Shown here piece after piece: positions 42,791-52,815 of a DNA stretch of 64,000 nt. The position numbers and the translations under genes were made by a program. Origin of the DNA: Numidum massiliense (GTDB lineage: Bacteria > Bacillota > Bacilli > Thermoactinomycetales > Novibacillaceae); contig NZ_CTDZ01000009.1 in assembly GCF_001375555.1 (NCBI RefSeq), forward strand, positions 62,001 to 126,000, written 5' to 3'. The notes beneath the pieces were generated by a model that was not told the origin of the DNA, made no database searches, and worked only from the letters and a program-made list of their open reading frames with translations. Position 1 is the first letter of the stretch, and each line of letters starts with the position of its first letter.

Positions 42791-43949
42791 AGACCAACAA
42801 GCGGTATTAGCCCGTGCGACTGTGTTTGCCGAATCTGTTATACGCCCCCAAGCTGGGCATATTGATCAGGTGGAAGCCCTACCGCGCGAAATTATTACTG
42901 GTATAGCAGAACACGGTTTACTAGGCGCACCGATTCCTGCCAAGTACGGGGGATTAGGTTTAGATCCCGTAACTTACGGGAAGCTGACGGAGATTATTGG
43001 CAAAGCATGTTGTTCGACGCGTACGCTGTTGACGGTACATACTTCGTTAGTTGGAGAGACGCTCGTTAAAATGGGAAATGCCGCGCAAAAAGAGAAATAT
43101 TTGCCCGATCTAGCGGCAGGAAAACGGCTGTGGTGTTTTGCACTGTCGGAACCTGAAAGCGGGAGCAATGCGAATTCTGTACATACGCGTTACGAAAGCA
43201 AAAAAAACGGTTTTATCCTCAACGGAAAGAAAAAATGGATCTCCTTTGCAGAAATCGCCGACTATTATTTGCTGATTGCCGCTGACAACGGGGTAGTAAG
43301 CGCCTTCATCGTAGAGCGGGATCGGCCAGGTATTGAAATAAGGCCGATGAAAGGCTTGTTAGGAAGCCGAGGATCGCATATGGCGGAGATTTCGCTTCGA
43401 AACGTGGAAATTCCTGCGGAAAACTTGTTAGGACAGCTGGGTATGGGCTTTAATTTTATTGTGAATACAGCGTTGCACTACGGACGATACAGTGTTGCCT
43501 GGGGAGGTGTGGCCGTTGGACAAGCTGCATTGGAAGAAATGGTGAACTACGCCAGAACTCGGGAGCAGTTTGGTCAAAAAATTGGACAGTTCCAGCTGGT
43601 CAAAGGAATGATCGCGGACGCAGTGACACGCGTTCACGCGGCTCGTGCCTTATGCCTCAAAGCAGGGGAGTTGCATCTCGCCAACGATGAGCAAGCTGTG
43701 ATGGAAACGAACATTGCTAAATATTTCACCTCTAAAGTAGCGCTCGAAGTTGCTTCTGACGCTGTTCAAGTATTTGGAGGTAACGGTTGCTGGAATCAGT
43801 ATCCTGTCGAGCGTTTGTTCCGAGAAGCGAAGATTTTGGAAATCATTGAGGGTACATCGCAACTGCAACAGGTTTTAATCGCCGACCACGGGTTGCGCAA
43901 GTACAGGCGGCGGAAACTGACAGGATTGGGGGAGGCGTATCGTGAATAA
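42780..43949 (+). CDS. Acyl-CoA-dehydrogenase-like oxidase (FkbI type)
   Basis: FAD-dependent enzyme of 389 residues that acts on the ACP-bound three-carbon unit, converting the aldehyde-level intermediate to hydroxymalonyl-ACP (or an equivalent step) in concert with the FkbK-like enzyme. Family signs are CFALSEPESGSNA (FAD binding), GKKKWISFAEIADYYLL, RTREQFGQKIGQFQLVKGMIAD cut by short variable parts, VQVFGGNGCW and the C-terminal LEIIEGTSQLQQ. ATG 42780 has AAAGGTGG 6 bases upstream; GTG 42771 is less likely. It overlaps the giant PKS-NRPS gene by 8 bases, so the operon runs straight on. Confidence 0.88.
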   Translation: MQREDQQAVLARATVFAESVIRPQAGHIDQVEALPREIITGIAEHGLLGAPIPAKYGGLGLDPVTYGKLTEIIGKACCSTRTLLTVHTSLVGETLVKMGNAAQKEKYLPDLAAGKRLWCFALSEPESGSNANSVHTRYESKKNGFILNGKKKWISFAEIADYYLLIAADNGVVSAFIVERDRPGIEIRPMKGLLGSRGSHMAEISLRNVEIPAENLLGQLGMGFNFIVNTALHYGRYSVAWGGVAVGQAALEEMVNYARTREQFGQKIGQFQLVKGMIADAVTRVHAARALCLKAGELHLANDEQAVMETNIAKYFTSKVALEVASDAVQVFGGNGCWNQYPVERLFREAKILEIIEGTSQLQQVLIADHGLRKYRRRKLTGLGEAYRE

Positions 43950-46900
43950 CATTCGGTCGAGACAATACGATGAGATGCTAAAAACTGTGCGAGAAGAAGT
44001 CGAAAGTTTGTTAGGCGACACTTGTGATAACGTGGATACCGGTTTCTTTGATCTCGGTCTAAGCTCGGCGCAACTGCTTGCATTCCAAGACGGATTGGAG
44101 AAGCGACTAGGTGTAAAATTGTCCAGCACTATCGTGCTAGATTACCCTAATATACGTGTCTTAGCCAATTACTTAGCGAGTGATGAAGTACAGGAAGGGC
44201 AAGCGGTAACGACGCAATCTTTAGCTAAGGGGAAGGAAGGGGTAACAGGTGATATTGCAGTCGTCGGGATGGCTTGTCGCTTTCCGGGTAATGCAAACAC
44301 TCCTGACGCGTTTTGGGATTTGTTAAAGGAAGGGATCGACCCGATCGGCGACGTACCTCTTGGCCGTTGGGATAACGATCCGCTTGCTCAATCTAAGATG
44401 ACCAACTCGATGGGGGGTTACATTGACAACGTCGATCAGTTTGACTCGCTATTTTTTGAGATTTCATCGAAGGAGGCTGAAGCTCTCGACCCACAGCATC
44501 GCCTATTATTGGAAATGGCTTGGGAAGCGTTAGAAGATGCCGGTTGGGATCCGAAGTCGCTCTCAGGGAGTCGTACGGGCGTATTTGTCGGTATAACGGG
44601 TAGTGATTATGCTCAAGTTGGACGCGACCTGGGGCATCCGCCGGGTGCATACAATTTAACCGGGACAATGAACAACAGTGCAGCCGGACGGGTCTCTTAC
44701 ACGTTAGGCCTACAGGGCCCGTGTATGGCGATTGATGCAGCTTGTGCTTCCTCGCTAGTAGCCGTCACCGAAGGAATGATGCACCTTCGTTCGGGCAGCT
44801 GTGACGTTGCGTTGGCCGCAGGTGTTAATCTCATTTTACGCGCCGAGGGGCATGCTTGTTTTTCGAGCTTGCAGTCATTGTCACCTTCCGGGCGATGCCA
44901 CAGTTTTGACGAGGCGGCCGACGGCTATGTGCGGAGTGAAGGTGGAGCTATGCTCGTTCTCAAGCGCCTAGAGGACGCTAAGCGGGATGGCGATCCAATT
45001 TGGGGGGTCATCAAGGGGGCGGCAGTGAACCACGACGGGCGTAGCGGCGGGTTTACGATGCCTAATGGTCTTGCCCAGCAAAATGTCATTCGCCAAGCGT
45101 TGGCTGATGCGGGTCTTACCGCAGACGATATCGATTATGTGGAGGCACACGGTTCGGCAACAAAAATTGGCGACCCGCAAGAAGTTAACGCCTTGGCAGA
45201 AGTATTCAAGGGCAGACAGCGAAAGCTCTATTTAGGAAGTGTCAAATCAAACGTCGGTCACCTAGAAATGGTCGCTGGCTTGGCCGGTTTGTGTAAAGTT
45301 TTATTGGCTATGCGCGAAGGCCAGATTCCTGCGAACCTCCACTTTAATAAGGGAAACCCGATGATTCCGTGGGAGAAAATCCCGATCGAGGTCGTAGGCG
45401 AAACGATCGATTGGAAAACGAAGGATGGCGTGTGCCGAGCGGGGATTACTTCTATCGGCATCAATGGGACGAATTCGCATGTAGTTGTAGAAGGTGTGCC
45501 CTTAAAAACGAGTGAATCGTCAATGCCAGCTACTTCTTTTAAAGACACGCATCTGTTTACACTTTCTGCTCGGACTGAGTCCTCCTTACGCCAATACGTG
45601 CGTGAATTGGCCGCGTGGTGTCACCAACCGACTGCAGGAATAGCAGAGCTTTGTCAACATTTAAACCTTAGCCGAGCATCACTCAAGCGGCGGCTTTCTT
45701 TGACTGTAGATAGTGTAGACACGTTAGCAAGGCGCCTAGAAAAAGTGGCGAACTCCGCAGAGCCTTTAGGGAGAGAAGTAGAGGAAAAACGGGCACCTCT
45801 CGTATTTCTATTTACGGGTCAAGGTTCACAATACCATAACATGGCACGAGCCCTTTATGAAGAATCCGAGGCATTTAGGGAGAAGCTTGACGAAATGGAT
45901 AAGGCTTTTCGCCCCAAAATAGGCGTGTCTTTGACGGAATTAGTATACGGCCCCGAAACAGATGCACTCACGCGCCCATTGTATTCGCAGCCCCTCATTT
46001 TTTCAATACAGATGGCCTTAGCCCACTTTTGGGAGTCTTTAGGGTTAATACCCGACCTACTAATCGGTCACAGTATTGGGGAATACGCTGCTGCTTGCGT
46101 AGACGGAGTCGTGAGTCCCGAAGACGCGGTCGCCATGGTCACTGCCCGCGCGCAGATCATGGATCAAACGTCAGTAGAGGGGCGAATGGTGGGGATTTTG
46201 TCCAACGAGGCACGCGTTCAGGAACTTATTAAAGATTACGACGACGTATGTATTGCGGCCATTAACTCACCAGAAAACATCACTGTTTCCGGTCGTAAGG
46301 CGAGCATTGACGATCTCGTGGCACGAGTGCGCAAAGAAAGGATTTTTGTTGAAGAATTACAGGTGTCTCATCCTTTTCACTCGGCGCTTATGCGGGATGA
46401 TGCGCGAAGGCTGCAAGAGCAACTCGCCGGGCTGACCTTTCATCCGCCTTCTCATCGGTTTATTTCTACTGTTACAGGTCGTTTTGTACCTGAGGGGAAA
46501 GTGTTGGACGACGTTTACTGGGCCGATCATTTGGTGAAACCAGTGCAATTTGTCGACGCTTTGCAAACTGCTGTTGCGTTTGGCGGCCGTGTGTTTCTCG
46601 AAATTGGTGCTACTGCCACACTCAGTGGACTAGCCGCCCAAAATTATAACGAAGACACCCTGCAGTTTTTACCGAGTCTGCGGAAGGGACGTTCCGTATG
46701 GCAACAATTACATAACAGCTTAGGGCAATTGTGGGAAGCAGGATTTTCTATACGCTGGGAAGGATTACACCACAACCGAGCACCTAGGATTGAACGTTTG
46801 CCACATACGCCTTACGATCGGAAAACAGTTTGGTTCGCTAAGCGCCATGCGAGTGATCTCAATGTGAGGGAAGTAGCGACGGCCAAGGAATCAACGCTTG

Positions 46901-49900
46901 TTATGCCAAGTGATTCCTTAAATGCGGCAGCGCCATATTTAGCCAATGGCGTCAACAATGCCAATAGTGGTAGCGATGTCAATGGATGTAGCGATGCCAA
47001 AGCTGCGAGTATGGGAGAAGCGCTCAAGGAGATGGTCGGTAAGGTAACGGGTGTCCCGAGAGCAGACATTACGGATCGTGTCAATTTGTTTTCATTAGGT
47101 CTCGATTCGTTAATGATGGTACAGCTGCGAAGGTTTATTTTGGACGAGTACGGTGTCGATATCCCGACCAATACGTTTTATATAGAATTGCATACGGTTG
47201 AGTCGATGGTACACTACATCGTGCAAAACCGCCCGGCTACTGAAGACGATCACGGTGAAACTAACGACTGTCAGTTTGTGACGCAAACGCCACAACATGC
47301 CGGTGAGCCCCATTCGGAAGCGATCGACGAAGCGAGTGCTGCACCGGTTGGCACGCAGTTGTCAATCCCGTCCAGCGGTGCGGAAGCAAGTGGAATAGAG
47401 GACATCATCCGCCGTCAGTTAGTCGTAATGGAAGAGCAACTACGCCTCATTAAGGGGGGGGATTCTGAACCGGTCCGAGTGGCCGAAAGTGCACCATCTC
47501 GTCAAGCGAAATCATCTCCTAAAAGTAGTGGGAGAGTGGATGATTACAAATTGGAAAACGCGCCACTAAACAACCGCCAAAAAGCACTTGTCGAACGCTT
47601 AGTCGCATCGTGGACAAGCCGTACAAAGCAGTCGAAGGCGTATGCAGCTAAGTACCGAGAAGGATTGTCTGACTGGATTGCCAACCTCAACTTTGATTTT
47701 AATATTAAAGAGCTCGTGTATCCGGTCGTGGCCGCACGATCGAAAGGTTCTAAGTTTTGGGATATTGACGGCAACGAATATGTCGACACGGCGATGGGGT
47801 ACGGCGTTTCCTTTTTCGGACACACCCCTGACTTTGTAGCCGAAGCCATTCGTGAACAGTTGGAAAAGGGGATTGAGCTCGGACCGCAATCAGCTTTAGT
47901 CGGAGAGGTAACGGAACTTGTTAGGGAGCTTACAAAGGTGGAACGTGTCGCTTTTTGTAATTCCGGCACCGAGGCAGTGATGGTAGCGTTGCGCATCGCT
48001 CGCGCGATCACTGGGAGAGACAAAGTCGTGCGCTTCACTAACTCGTATCACGGTACTTTCGACGGTGTACTAGCTGATAGTAGCGGGGATAACAGTCAAC
48101 CGATGGCCAAAGGGACCCCGCAGACGATGGTCGATGATACGATCGTACAAAGTTACGGAAGTACGGAATCGCTTGAATTAGTTAAACAGATGGGATCCGA
48201 GCTCGCCGCTGTACTGGTGGAACCTGTGCAAAGCCGTAACCCAGGACTGCAGCCAGGTGAGTATTTGAAACAATTGCGTGCCTTATGTTCGGAGCACGGC
48301 ATCGCGTTAATTTTCGACGAAATGATTACAGGGTTTAGGATTCATACGGGAGGTGCCCAGGCGTACTTTGGTGTTACGGCTGATATTGTCACTTACGGCA
48401 AGATTATCGGTGGAGGGATGCCGATCGGCGTTGTGGCCGGAAAGGCGGAATATTTGGATGCTCTCGACGGCGGAAGTTGGTCGTTCGACGACGACTCCGG
48501 GCCGACGGTACAGCCTACTTCTTTTGGCGGCACCTTTTGTAAGCATCCGTTGTCCATGGCGGCTAGTCGTGCCGTATTGCGGCGCTTACGGGATGAAGGC
48601 CCTGCTTTAATTGCAAAGACGAATGAACTGACGCGCCGCTTTGTCGACCGAGCGAATGCGTATTTTCAAAAGGCGCGCGTCCCTCTCCATGCAATGTGCT
48701 TTGGGAGCATGTATCGATTACAGCCTGGTGTCTCTACTAATATGTCTATGTTGTCGATCGAACTGAACTTGTTTTACCGGTTAATGATGGAAGCCGGGGT
48801 TTATATGTGGGAGAGGCGCACGTGCATCTTTTCTGCGGCGCATAGTGAAGAAGACGCTAAGCGCATTTTGGATGCGATCCGCTACAGTGTGGAAGCGTTG
48901 CGGGAAGGTGGTTTCGAGTTTCGGACATTGGACGGAGGCAACGGCCCAGGTGGAGGTGGCAGTAGCGTCGTTCGCGATAGCAGTAGCGTTTCCCAGGGCG
49001 TTAGTGCCCCCCAGGGCGGCAACGGCTGGGGATCCCAAAGCGGAAGCGGGCAAAGTGGCGTGAGTGTCACTCTAAGTGGCGGCGATTTCAGAAGCGATCC
49101 GTTCCCCCTGTCGTCGGAAGAACGGAGAATTTACATCATGTCGAGACTGGAAGGTGGAAATGAAGCCTACCAAATCCGCGGTGCTTATGACTTAGACGGG
49201 AAGCCGGATGTGGAGAAACTAAAAAAAGGGTTTCAGATGATCGCAGAAAACCACGAGATGCTACGGAGCTCTTTTCATGTGGAACAATCAGGCGTCGTGC
49301 ACCGTATTGCCGATTCTGTCGAGCCCGAATACGTTTATGCAGATTTCCGCAAACCCGGGGATAAGGAGTCGTTTGCATCGTTTTGGGAACGTCCCTTTGA
49401 TTTGGAAAAGGCACCGCTTTGGCGCTGGGCTTTAGTCGTTGATCAACATGGGGACCATAAACTGTTTCTCAGTTTCCATCACATCATTTCCGATGGCGGT
49501 TCTATGAATATTATTTTGCAAGACTTAGCTGCAGTCTTTAAGGGAGCCCCATTGACAAAACCTTCGTTGCCTTACCGGCAGTTTGTAGAGGCGGAGCAGC
49601 TCTTTCTGAACAGTGTTGAAGCGGCGAAACAGCGCGATTGGTGGATGGAACAATTACATCCGTTGCCACCTGCCCTTAATCTGCCTAATGATGCCTTACG
49701 CCCTGCGGTGAACGAGTTTCGCGGAGCAAGCCATTACTTTACCGTAGAGGCCGAGGTACTGAAGCGGGTCAAGACGTTGGCTAAGCAAAGTGCAACTACT
49801 CCGTTTATGGTGTTATTATCTGCGTGGGCGGCCTTTCTAGGGCGTGTAAGCGGACAGACCGATTTTTGTATCGGGGTTCCGTGGGACAGGCGCAATAGCG

Positions 49901-52764
49901 GCGACTTTGGCAGTACGGTCGGGATGTTTGCCCAGTCGCTCGTGATGCGGTTAAAACCTAAGTTTACACAGACGTTTATGGATTTTCTCGGTACCGTGCG
50001 GTCAACGTGCTTAAGTACTTATGGACATGCCGATTATCCGCTCGACGCCTTATTACAAGATTTGCAAGTGTCTCGCGATATGAGTCGCAACCCTCTTTTC
50101 GATGTCATGTTCAATTATGAAAATGACGATCAAAGGGTAGTCGATCTGGATGGCGTCCGCGCTGAAATGGGCGAACATCCTATACGTTACGCCCAATTTG
50201 ACTTGTTTTTGGACCTGCTAGAGAGAGGCGATCGGTTGTTTTGCATTTTGACTTATGCTGTACCACTTTACTCTAGCGAGCGAGTCGACGATTGGGTGCA
50301 TCGTTTTAAACACTTTTTAAACGAAATCCTTATGTACCCCGAGCGTGAGATCGGAGATTTTAAGTTTCTCCGGGAACAAGAGGAACGGGCAATACTAGCC
50401 CTAGGACGCGGTCCGGAAGATAAGGGGGGGGCTGCAACAGCTACTGAGCTTTTAGCTACTGCCGCTCAAGTGCACCGTAGGAAGCCCGCCATTTGGTTTA
50501 AAGGGAAAGAAATGTCCTTTGCCGAGTTCGAGGCAAGGGCGAATACAATAGCCGCTCACTTGTCCAGTTTCGGTGTGAGACCCGGCGATACAATCGGCAT
50601 CTTGTTGTCGCGCACGCCCGATCTGATTGCCGCGCTCATGGCAGTTATGAAAACAGGATGTGCTTGGGTGCCCTTAGATCCGTCATTTCCAGAGGAGCGT
50701 CTACGCTACATGATTGAGAATAGCGGCACTCGGCTATTAGTGAGCGAGAAGGCGATCATCGATCGTTACACGTTCAGTGTACCTTTTACCGATCTTAGCG
50801 ACGTCGGCAGTCAGCAGGATGTGTTAACGCCGACGTACAGGAGTAGCCCCGAGGATTTGGCGTACGTGATTTATACGTCGGGTTCAACGGGACGACCGAA
50901 GGGCGTGATGTTAGAACAAGGGGCGTTAGCTAACTTTATCACTGGGATGTCGCAAGCGCTAGATTGGCCTACTGGCAGAAGGACTGCTTGTTTAACGACG
51001 GTTTCTTTCGACATATTTTTACTAGAGACGTTGATATGTATGGCAAACGGCGGCTGCGTGGTCCTGGCAGAGGAAAGTGAGGCAGTGTCTCCGGCCCAAA
51101 TAGCTAATCTCGTACGTGACGGTCGGGTGGATTGTTTGCAAATGACACCGACGCGACTACAGTTGCTCTTTACGGACAAACAAGCAGCTAACGAGGTGCT
51201 CGAAGCGGTGGAAGCTGTCATTGTCGGCGGCGAGGCCTTTCCTACACAATTGTTGCCTGAACTGCAGCGTCATCAATCGTTGCGAATATTTAACGTTTAT
51301 GGGCCAACGGAAACTTGTGTGTGGTCGACGTGCAAGGAGCTGACTGATTCACAACATGTCAGTATCGGTCTCCCTATTGCGCGTACGAACACTTACGTGT
51401 TGGACAAACATAGGCGCTTGGTCCCCCCGGGGGTTGCCGGCGACCTTTGGATCGGGGGAGCGGGAGTCGCTCGTGGCTACATCGGCAATTCGTCTCTTAC
51501 CGCGGAGCGTTTCGTCGAAGATCCTTATAGCGGTGGCAGGATGTATCATACGGGAGACCGTGCCATATGGAACAACGGAGAACTGGAATGCCTCGGTCGC
51601 GATGACGACCAAATTAAAATTCACGGGTTCCGCATTGAACTTGGGGAAATTGAAGCAGTTTTACGCGAACACCCTGCTGTCGCGCATGGCGCGGCGGCTA
51701 TTCGGGAAACGAGTTCGGGAAATCGCGTGCTCGTCTCTTATTACAAGAGAAAGTCAGGGGCATCTGTGACGGAACACGAACTTAAATCGTGGCTAGCGGA
51801 ACGATTACCGCAGTATATGGTGTCGGCTTTCCTAGTCGAACTAGAGGACATCCCGCAGACACCTAACGGAAAAGTCGATCGAAAGGCTTTGCCCGTACCG
51901 ACTGTCCGGCAAAACCGTAAGCTGACCGATTCGTCACACGAACAATTGGAGCAAGTGTTACGGGACGTCTGGAAAAAAGTTTTAGGCGATCGACCGTTTG
52001 GCACACACGACAGCTTCTTTGACGTCGGTGGGAATTCCTTTCGTTTAGTTTTACTACACGCAGAATTGGAAAAGGTTTTCCCGGGTATCGTTTCAGTGGC
52101 TGATCTATTTGCACTGCCTACGATCGCCAGATTAAAAGAACATATTGAACATGAAAATAGCGGGGCGAAGGATAATCAAGGGGTGTTGACACTAGCGGAA
52201 CAGTGGTTCACCTCCTCCGACGGAAGAGAAGGGTACGTCGAGATGGCGCTGGACATGGCAATGAAGCGTGCCATTCAAGCGTTAGGAGTCCCTTACGGTT
52301 TGACGATCCGAGAAACATTAGGTGCTTTGTTTGCCCTATATTTGCACAAAAGCCTTAAGCAAAGCGAGATTCCGCTGTGGTTCATTAAAGATTCGGAACA
52401 AGCTGCTCTAGTGACAGTTGACTTTACCGATCAATCGGATCTCGGTAATGTGCTGAGGGAGTTATCGACGATGCGGCCCACTCTTACGGATTATGAAAAA
52501 CTAAACAGGTTGCGCCCGACCGTGAAGGCTAAAGCTCGCGTGGGCTTTGCATCTGCAAAAAGCCCGGATCGCCGATTGTTACTGAAAAGGTTGGACCTTT
52601 ACCTGGCCGTTGAGGAAAAGGGTGGGAAGACCTCTCTTATTTTCGAATACGGTAAACGACTAGCGGGTTCGGCTTTAGAGCGACATATGCACCGCTTTCT
52701 TAAGTTGATCAACATAGTCGGAGAGAAAATAGGTTCGAACAAACATGAGCCAGTTAAAAGTTGA
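43942..52764 (+). CDS. Hybrid PKS-NRPS with aminotransferase: ACP-KS-AT-ACP-AMT-C-A-PCP-(partial C)
   Basis: A 2940-residue assembly-line protein. Domains: N-terminal ACP (about 5-75, Ser42 in DLGLSSAQ); KS (104-520, Cys268 in DAACASS, His in VEAHGSAT and KSNVGH); AT (618-915, Ser711 in GHSIGEY, HPFH at 810-813, a malonyl-like signature); ACP (1020-1095, Ser1056); class III PLP aminotransferase (1210-1650, Lys1487 in TYGKIIGGG); condensation (1710-2140, HHIISDG at 1846); adenylation (2155-2650, TSGSTGRPKG, YGPTET, YHTGD, NGKVDRK); PCP (2665-2735, Ser2699). The last 200 residues resemble the C-terminal half of a condensation domain. The KS-AT-ACP-AMT block would make a beta-amino acid by transaminating a beta-keto acyl chain, as in iturin synthetases. 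GTG start 43942 after GGGGGAGG. No acyl-ligase loading domain is present. Confidence 0.9.
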   Translation: MNNIRSRQYDEMLKTVREEVESLLGDTCDNVDTGFFDLGLSSAQLLAFQDGLEKRLGVKLSSTIVLDYPNIRVLANYLASDEVQEGQAVTTQSLAKGKEGVTGDIAVVGMACRFPGNANTPDAFWDLLKEGIDPIGDVPLGRWDNDPLAQSKMTNSMGGYIDNVDQFDSLFFEISSKEAEALDPQHRLLLEMAWEALEDAGWDPKSLSGSRTGVFVGITGSDYAQVGRDLGHPPGAYNLTGTMNNSAAGRVSYTLGLQGPCMAIDAACASSLVAVTEGMMHLRSGSCDVALAAGVNLILRAEGHACFSSLQSLSPSGRCHSFDEAADGYVRSEGGAMLVLKRLEDAKRDGDPIWGVIKGAAVNHDGRSGGFTMPNGLAQQNVIRQALADAGLTADDIDYVEAHGSATKIGDPQEVNALAEVFKGRQRKLYLGSVKSNVGHLEMVAGLAGLCKVLLAMREGQIPANLHFNKGNPMIPWEKIPIEVVGETIDWKTKDGVCRAGITSIGINGTNSHVVVEGVPLKTSESSMPATSFKDTHLFTLSARTESSLRQYVRELAAWCHQPTAGIAELCQHLNLSRASLKRRLSLTVDSVDTLARRLEKVANSAEPLGREVEEKRAPLVFLFTGQGSQYHNMARALYEESEAFREKLDEMDKAFRPKIGVSLTELVYGPETDALTRPLYSQPLIFSIQMALAHFWESLGLIPDLLIGHSIGEYAAACVDGVVSPEDAVAMVTARAQIMDQTSVEGRMVGILSNEARVQELIKDYDDVCIAAINSPENITVSGRKASIDDLVARVRKERIFVEELQVSHPFHSALMRDDARRLQEQLAGLTFHPPSHRFISTVTGRFVPEGKVLDDVYWADHLVKPVQFVDALQTAVAFGGRVFLEIGATATLSGLAAQNYNEDTLQFLPSLRKGRSVWQQLHNSLGQLWEAGFSIRWEGLHHNRAPRIERLPHTPYDRKTVWFAKRHASDLNVREVATAKESTLVMPSDSLNAAAPYLANGVNNANSGSDVNGCSDAKAASMGEALKEMVGKVTGVPRADITDRVNLFSLGLDSLMMVQLRRFILDEYGVDIPTNTFYIELHTVESMVHYIVQNRPATEDDHGETNDCQFVTQTPQHAGEPHSEAIDEASAAPVGTQLSIPSSGAEASGIEDIIRRQLVVMEEQLRLIKGGDSEPVRVAESAPSRQAKSSPKSSGRVDDYKLENAPLNNRQKALVERLVASWTSRTKQSKAYAAKYREGLSDWIANLNFDFNIKELVYPVVAARSKGSKFWDIDGNEYVDTAMGYGVSFFGHTPDFVAEAIREQLEKGIELGPQSALVGEVTELVRELTKVERVAFCNSGTEAVMVALRIARAITGRDKVVRFTNSYHGTFDGVLADSSGDNSQPMAKGTPQTMVDDTIVQSYGSTESLELVKQMGSELAAVLVEPVQSRNPGLQPGEYLKQLRALCSEHGIALIFDEMITGFRIHTGGAQAYFGVTADIVTYGKIIGGGMPIGVVAGKAEYLDALDGGSWSFDDDSGPTVQPTSFGGTFCKHPLSMAASRAVLRRLRDEGPALIAKTNELTRRFVDRANAYFQKARVPLHAMCFGSMYRLQPGVSTNMSMLSIELNLFYRLMMEAGVYMWERRTCIFSAAHSEEDAKRILDAIRYSVEALREGGFEFRTLDGGNGPGGGGSSVVRDSSSVSQGVSAPQGGNGWGSQSGSGQSGVSVTLSGGDFRSDPFPLSSEERRIYIMSRLEGGNEAYQIRGAYDLDGKPDVEKLKKGFQMIAENHEMLRSSFHVEQSGVVHRIADSVEPEYVYADFRKPGDKESFASFWERPFDLEKAPLWRWALVVDQHGDHKLFLSFHHIISDGGSMNIILQDLAAVFKGAPLTKPSLPYRQFVEAEQLFLNSVEAAKQRDWWMEQLHPLPPALNLPNDALRPAVNEFRGASHYFTVEAEVLKRVKTLAKQSATTPFMVLLSAWAAFLGRVSGQTDFCIGVPWDRRNSGDFGSTVGMFAQSLVMRLKPKFTQTFMDFLGTVRSTCLSTYGHADYPLDALLQDLQVSRDMSRNPLFDVMFNYENDDQRVVDLDGVRAEMGEHPIRYAQFDLFLDLLERGDRLFCILTYAVPLYSSERVDDWVHRFKHFLNEILMYPEREIGDFKFLREQEERAILALGRGPEDKGGAATATELLATAAQVHRRKPAIWFKGKEMSFAEFEARANTIAAHLSSFGVRPGDTIGILLSRTPDLIAALMAVMKTGCAWVPLDPSFPEERLRYMIENSGTRLLVSEKAIIDRYTFSVPFTDLSDVGSQQDVLTPTYRSSPEDLAYVIYTSGSTGRPKGVMLEQGALANFITGMSQALDWPTGRRTACLTTVSFDIFLLETLICMANGGCVVLAEESEAVSPAQIANLVRDGRVDCLQMTPTRLQLLFTDKQAANEVLEAVEAVIVGGEAFPTQLLPELQRHQSLRIFNVYGPTETCVWSTCKELTDSQHVSIGLPIARTNTYVLDKHRRLVPPGVAGDLWIGGAGVARGYIGNSSLTAERFVEDPYSGGRMYHTGDRAIWNNGELECLGRDDDQIKIHGFRIELGEIEAVLREHPAVAHGAAAIRETSSGNRVLVSYYKRKSGASVTEHELKSWLAERLPQYMVSAFLVELEDIPQTPNGKVDRKALPVPTVRQNRKLTDSSHEQLEQVLRDVWKKVLGDRPFGTHDSFFDVGGNSFRLVLLHAELEKVFPGIVSVADLFALPTIARLKEHIEHENSGAKDNQGVLTLAEQWFTSSDGREGYVEMALDMAMKRAIQALGVPYGLTIRETLGALFALYLHKSLKQSEIPLWFIKDSEQAALVTVDFTDQSDLGNVLRELSTMRPTLTDYEKLNRLRPTVKAKARVGFASAKSPDRRLLLKRLDLYLAVEEKGGKTSLIFEYGKRLAGSALERHMHRFLKLINIVGEKIGSNKHEPVKS

Positions 52765-52815
52765 GTACGTTATTAAGCCACAGGACGGGAACATTCATGT
52801 GAAAGGAGTAGTCAA

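Noticed and set aside
40620-43949. Fatty-acid beta-oxidation genes
   Set aside because: The dehydrogenase pair flanks an FkbH protein and a stand-alone carrier with overlapping stops and starts, the arrangement of ACP-bound extender synthesis.
45796-46740. Methylmalonyl specificity for the embedded AT
   Set aside because: The pocket reads HPFH and GHSIG, not the YASH and GHSQG of methylmalonyl ATs.
49000-49330. Gly/Ser-rich stretch at about residues 1665-1710 of the PKS-NRPS as a separate domain
   Set aside because: Low-complexity sequence between the aminotransferase and condensation domains; best explained as a flexible linker.
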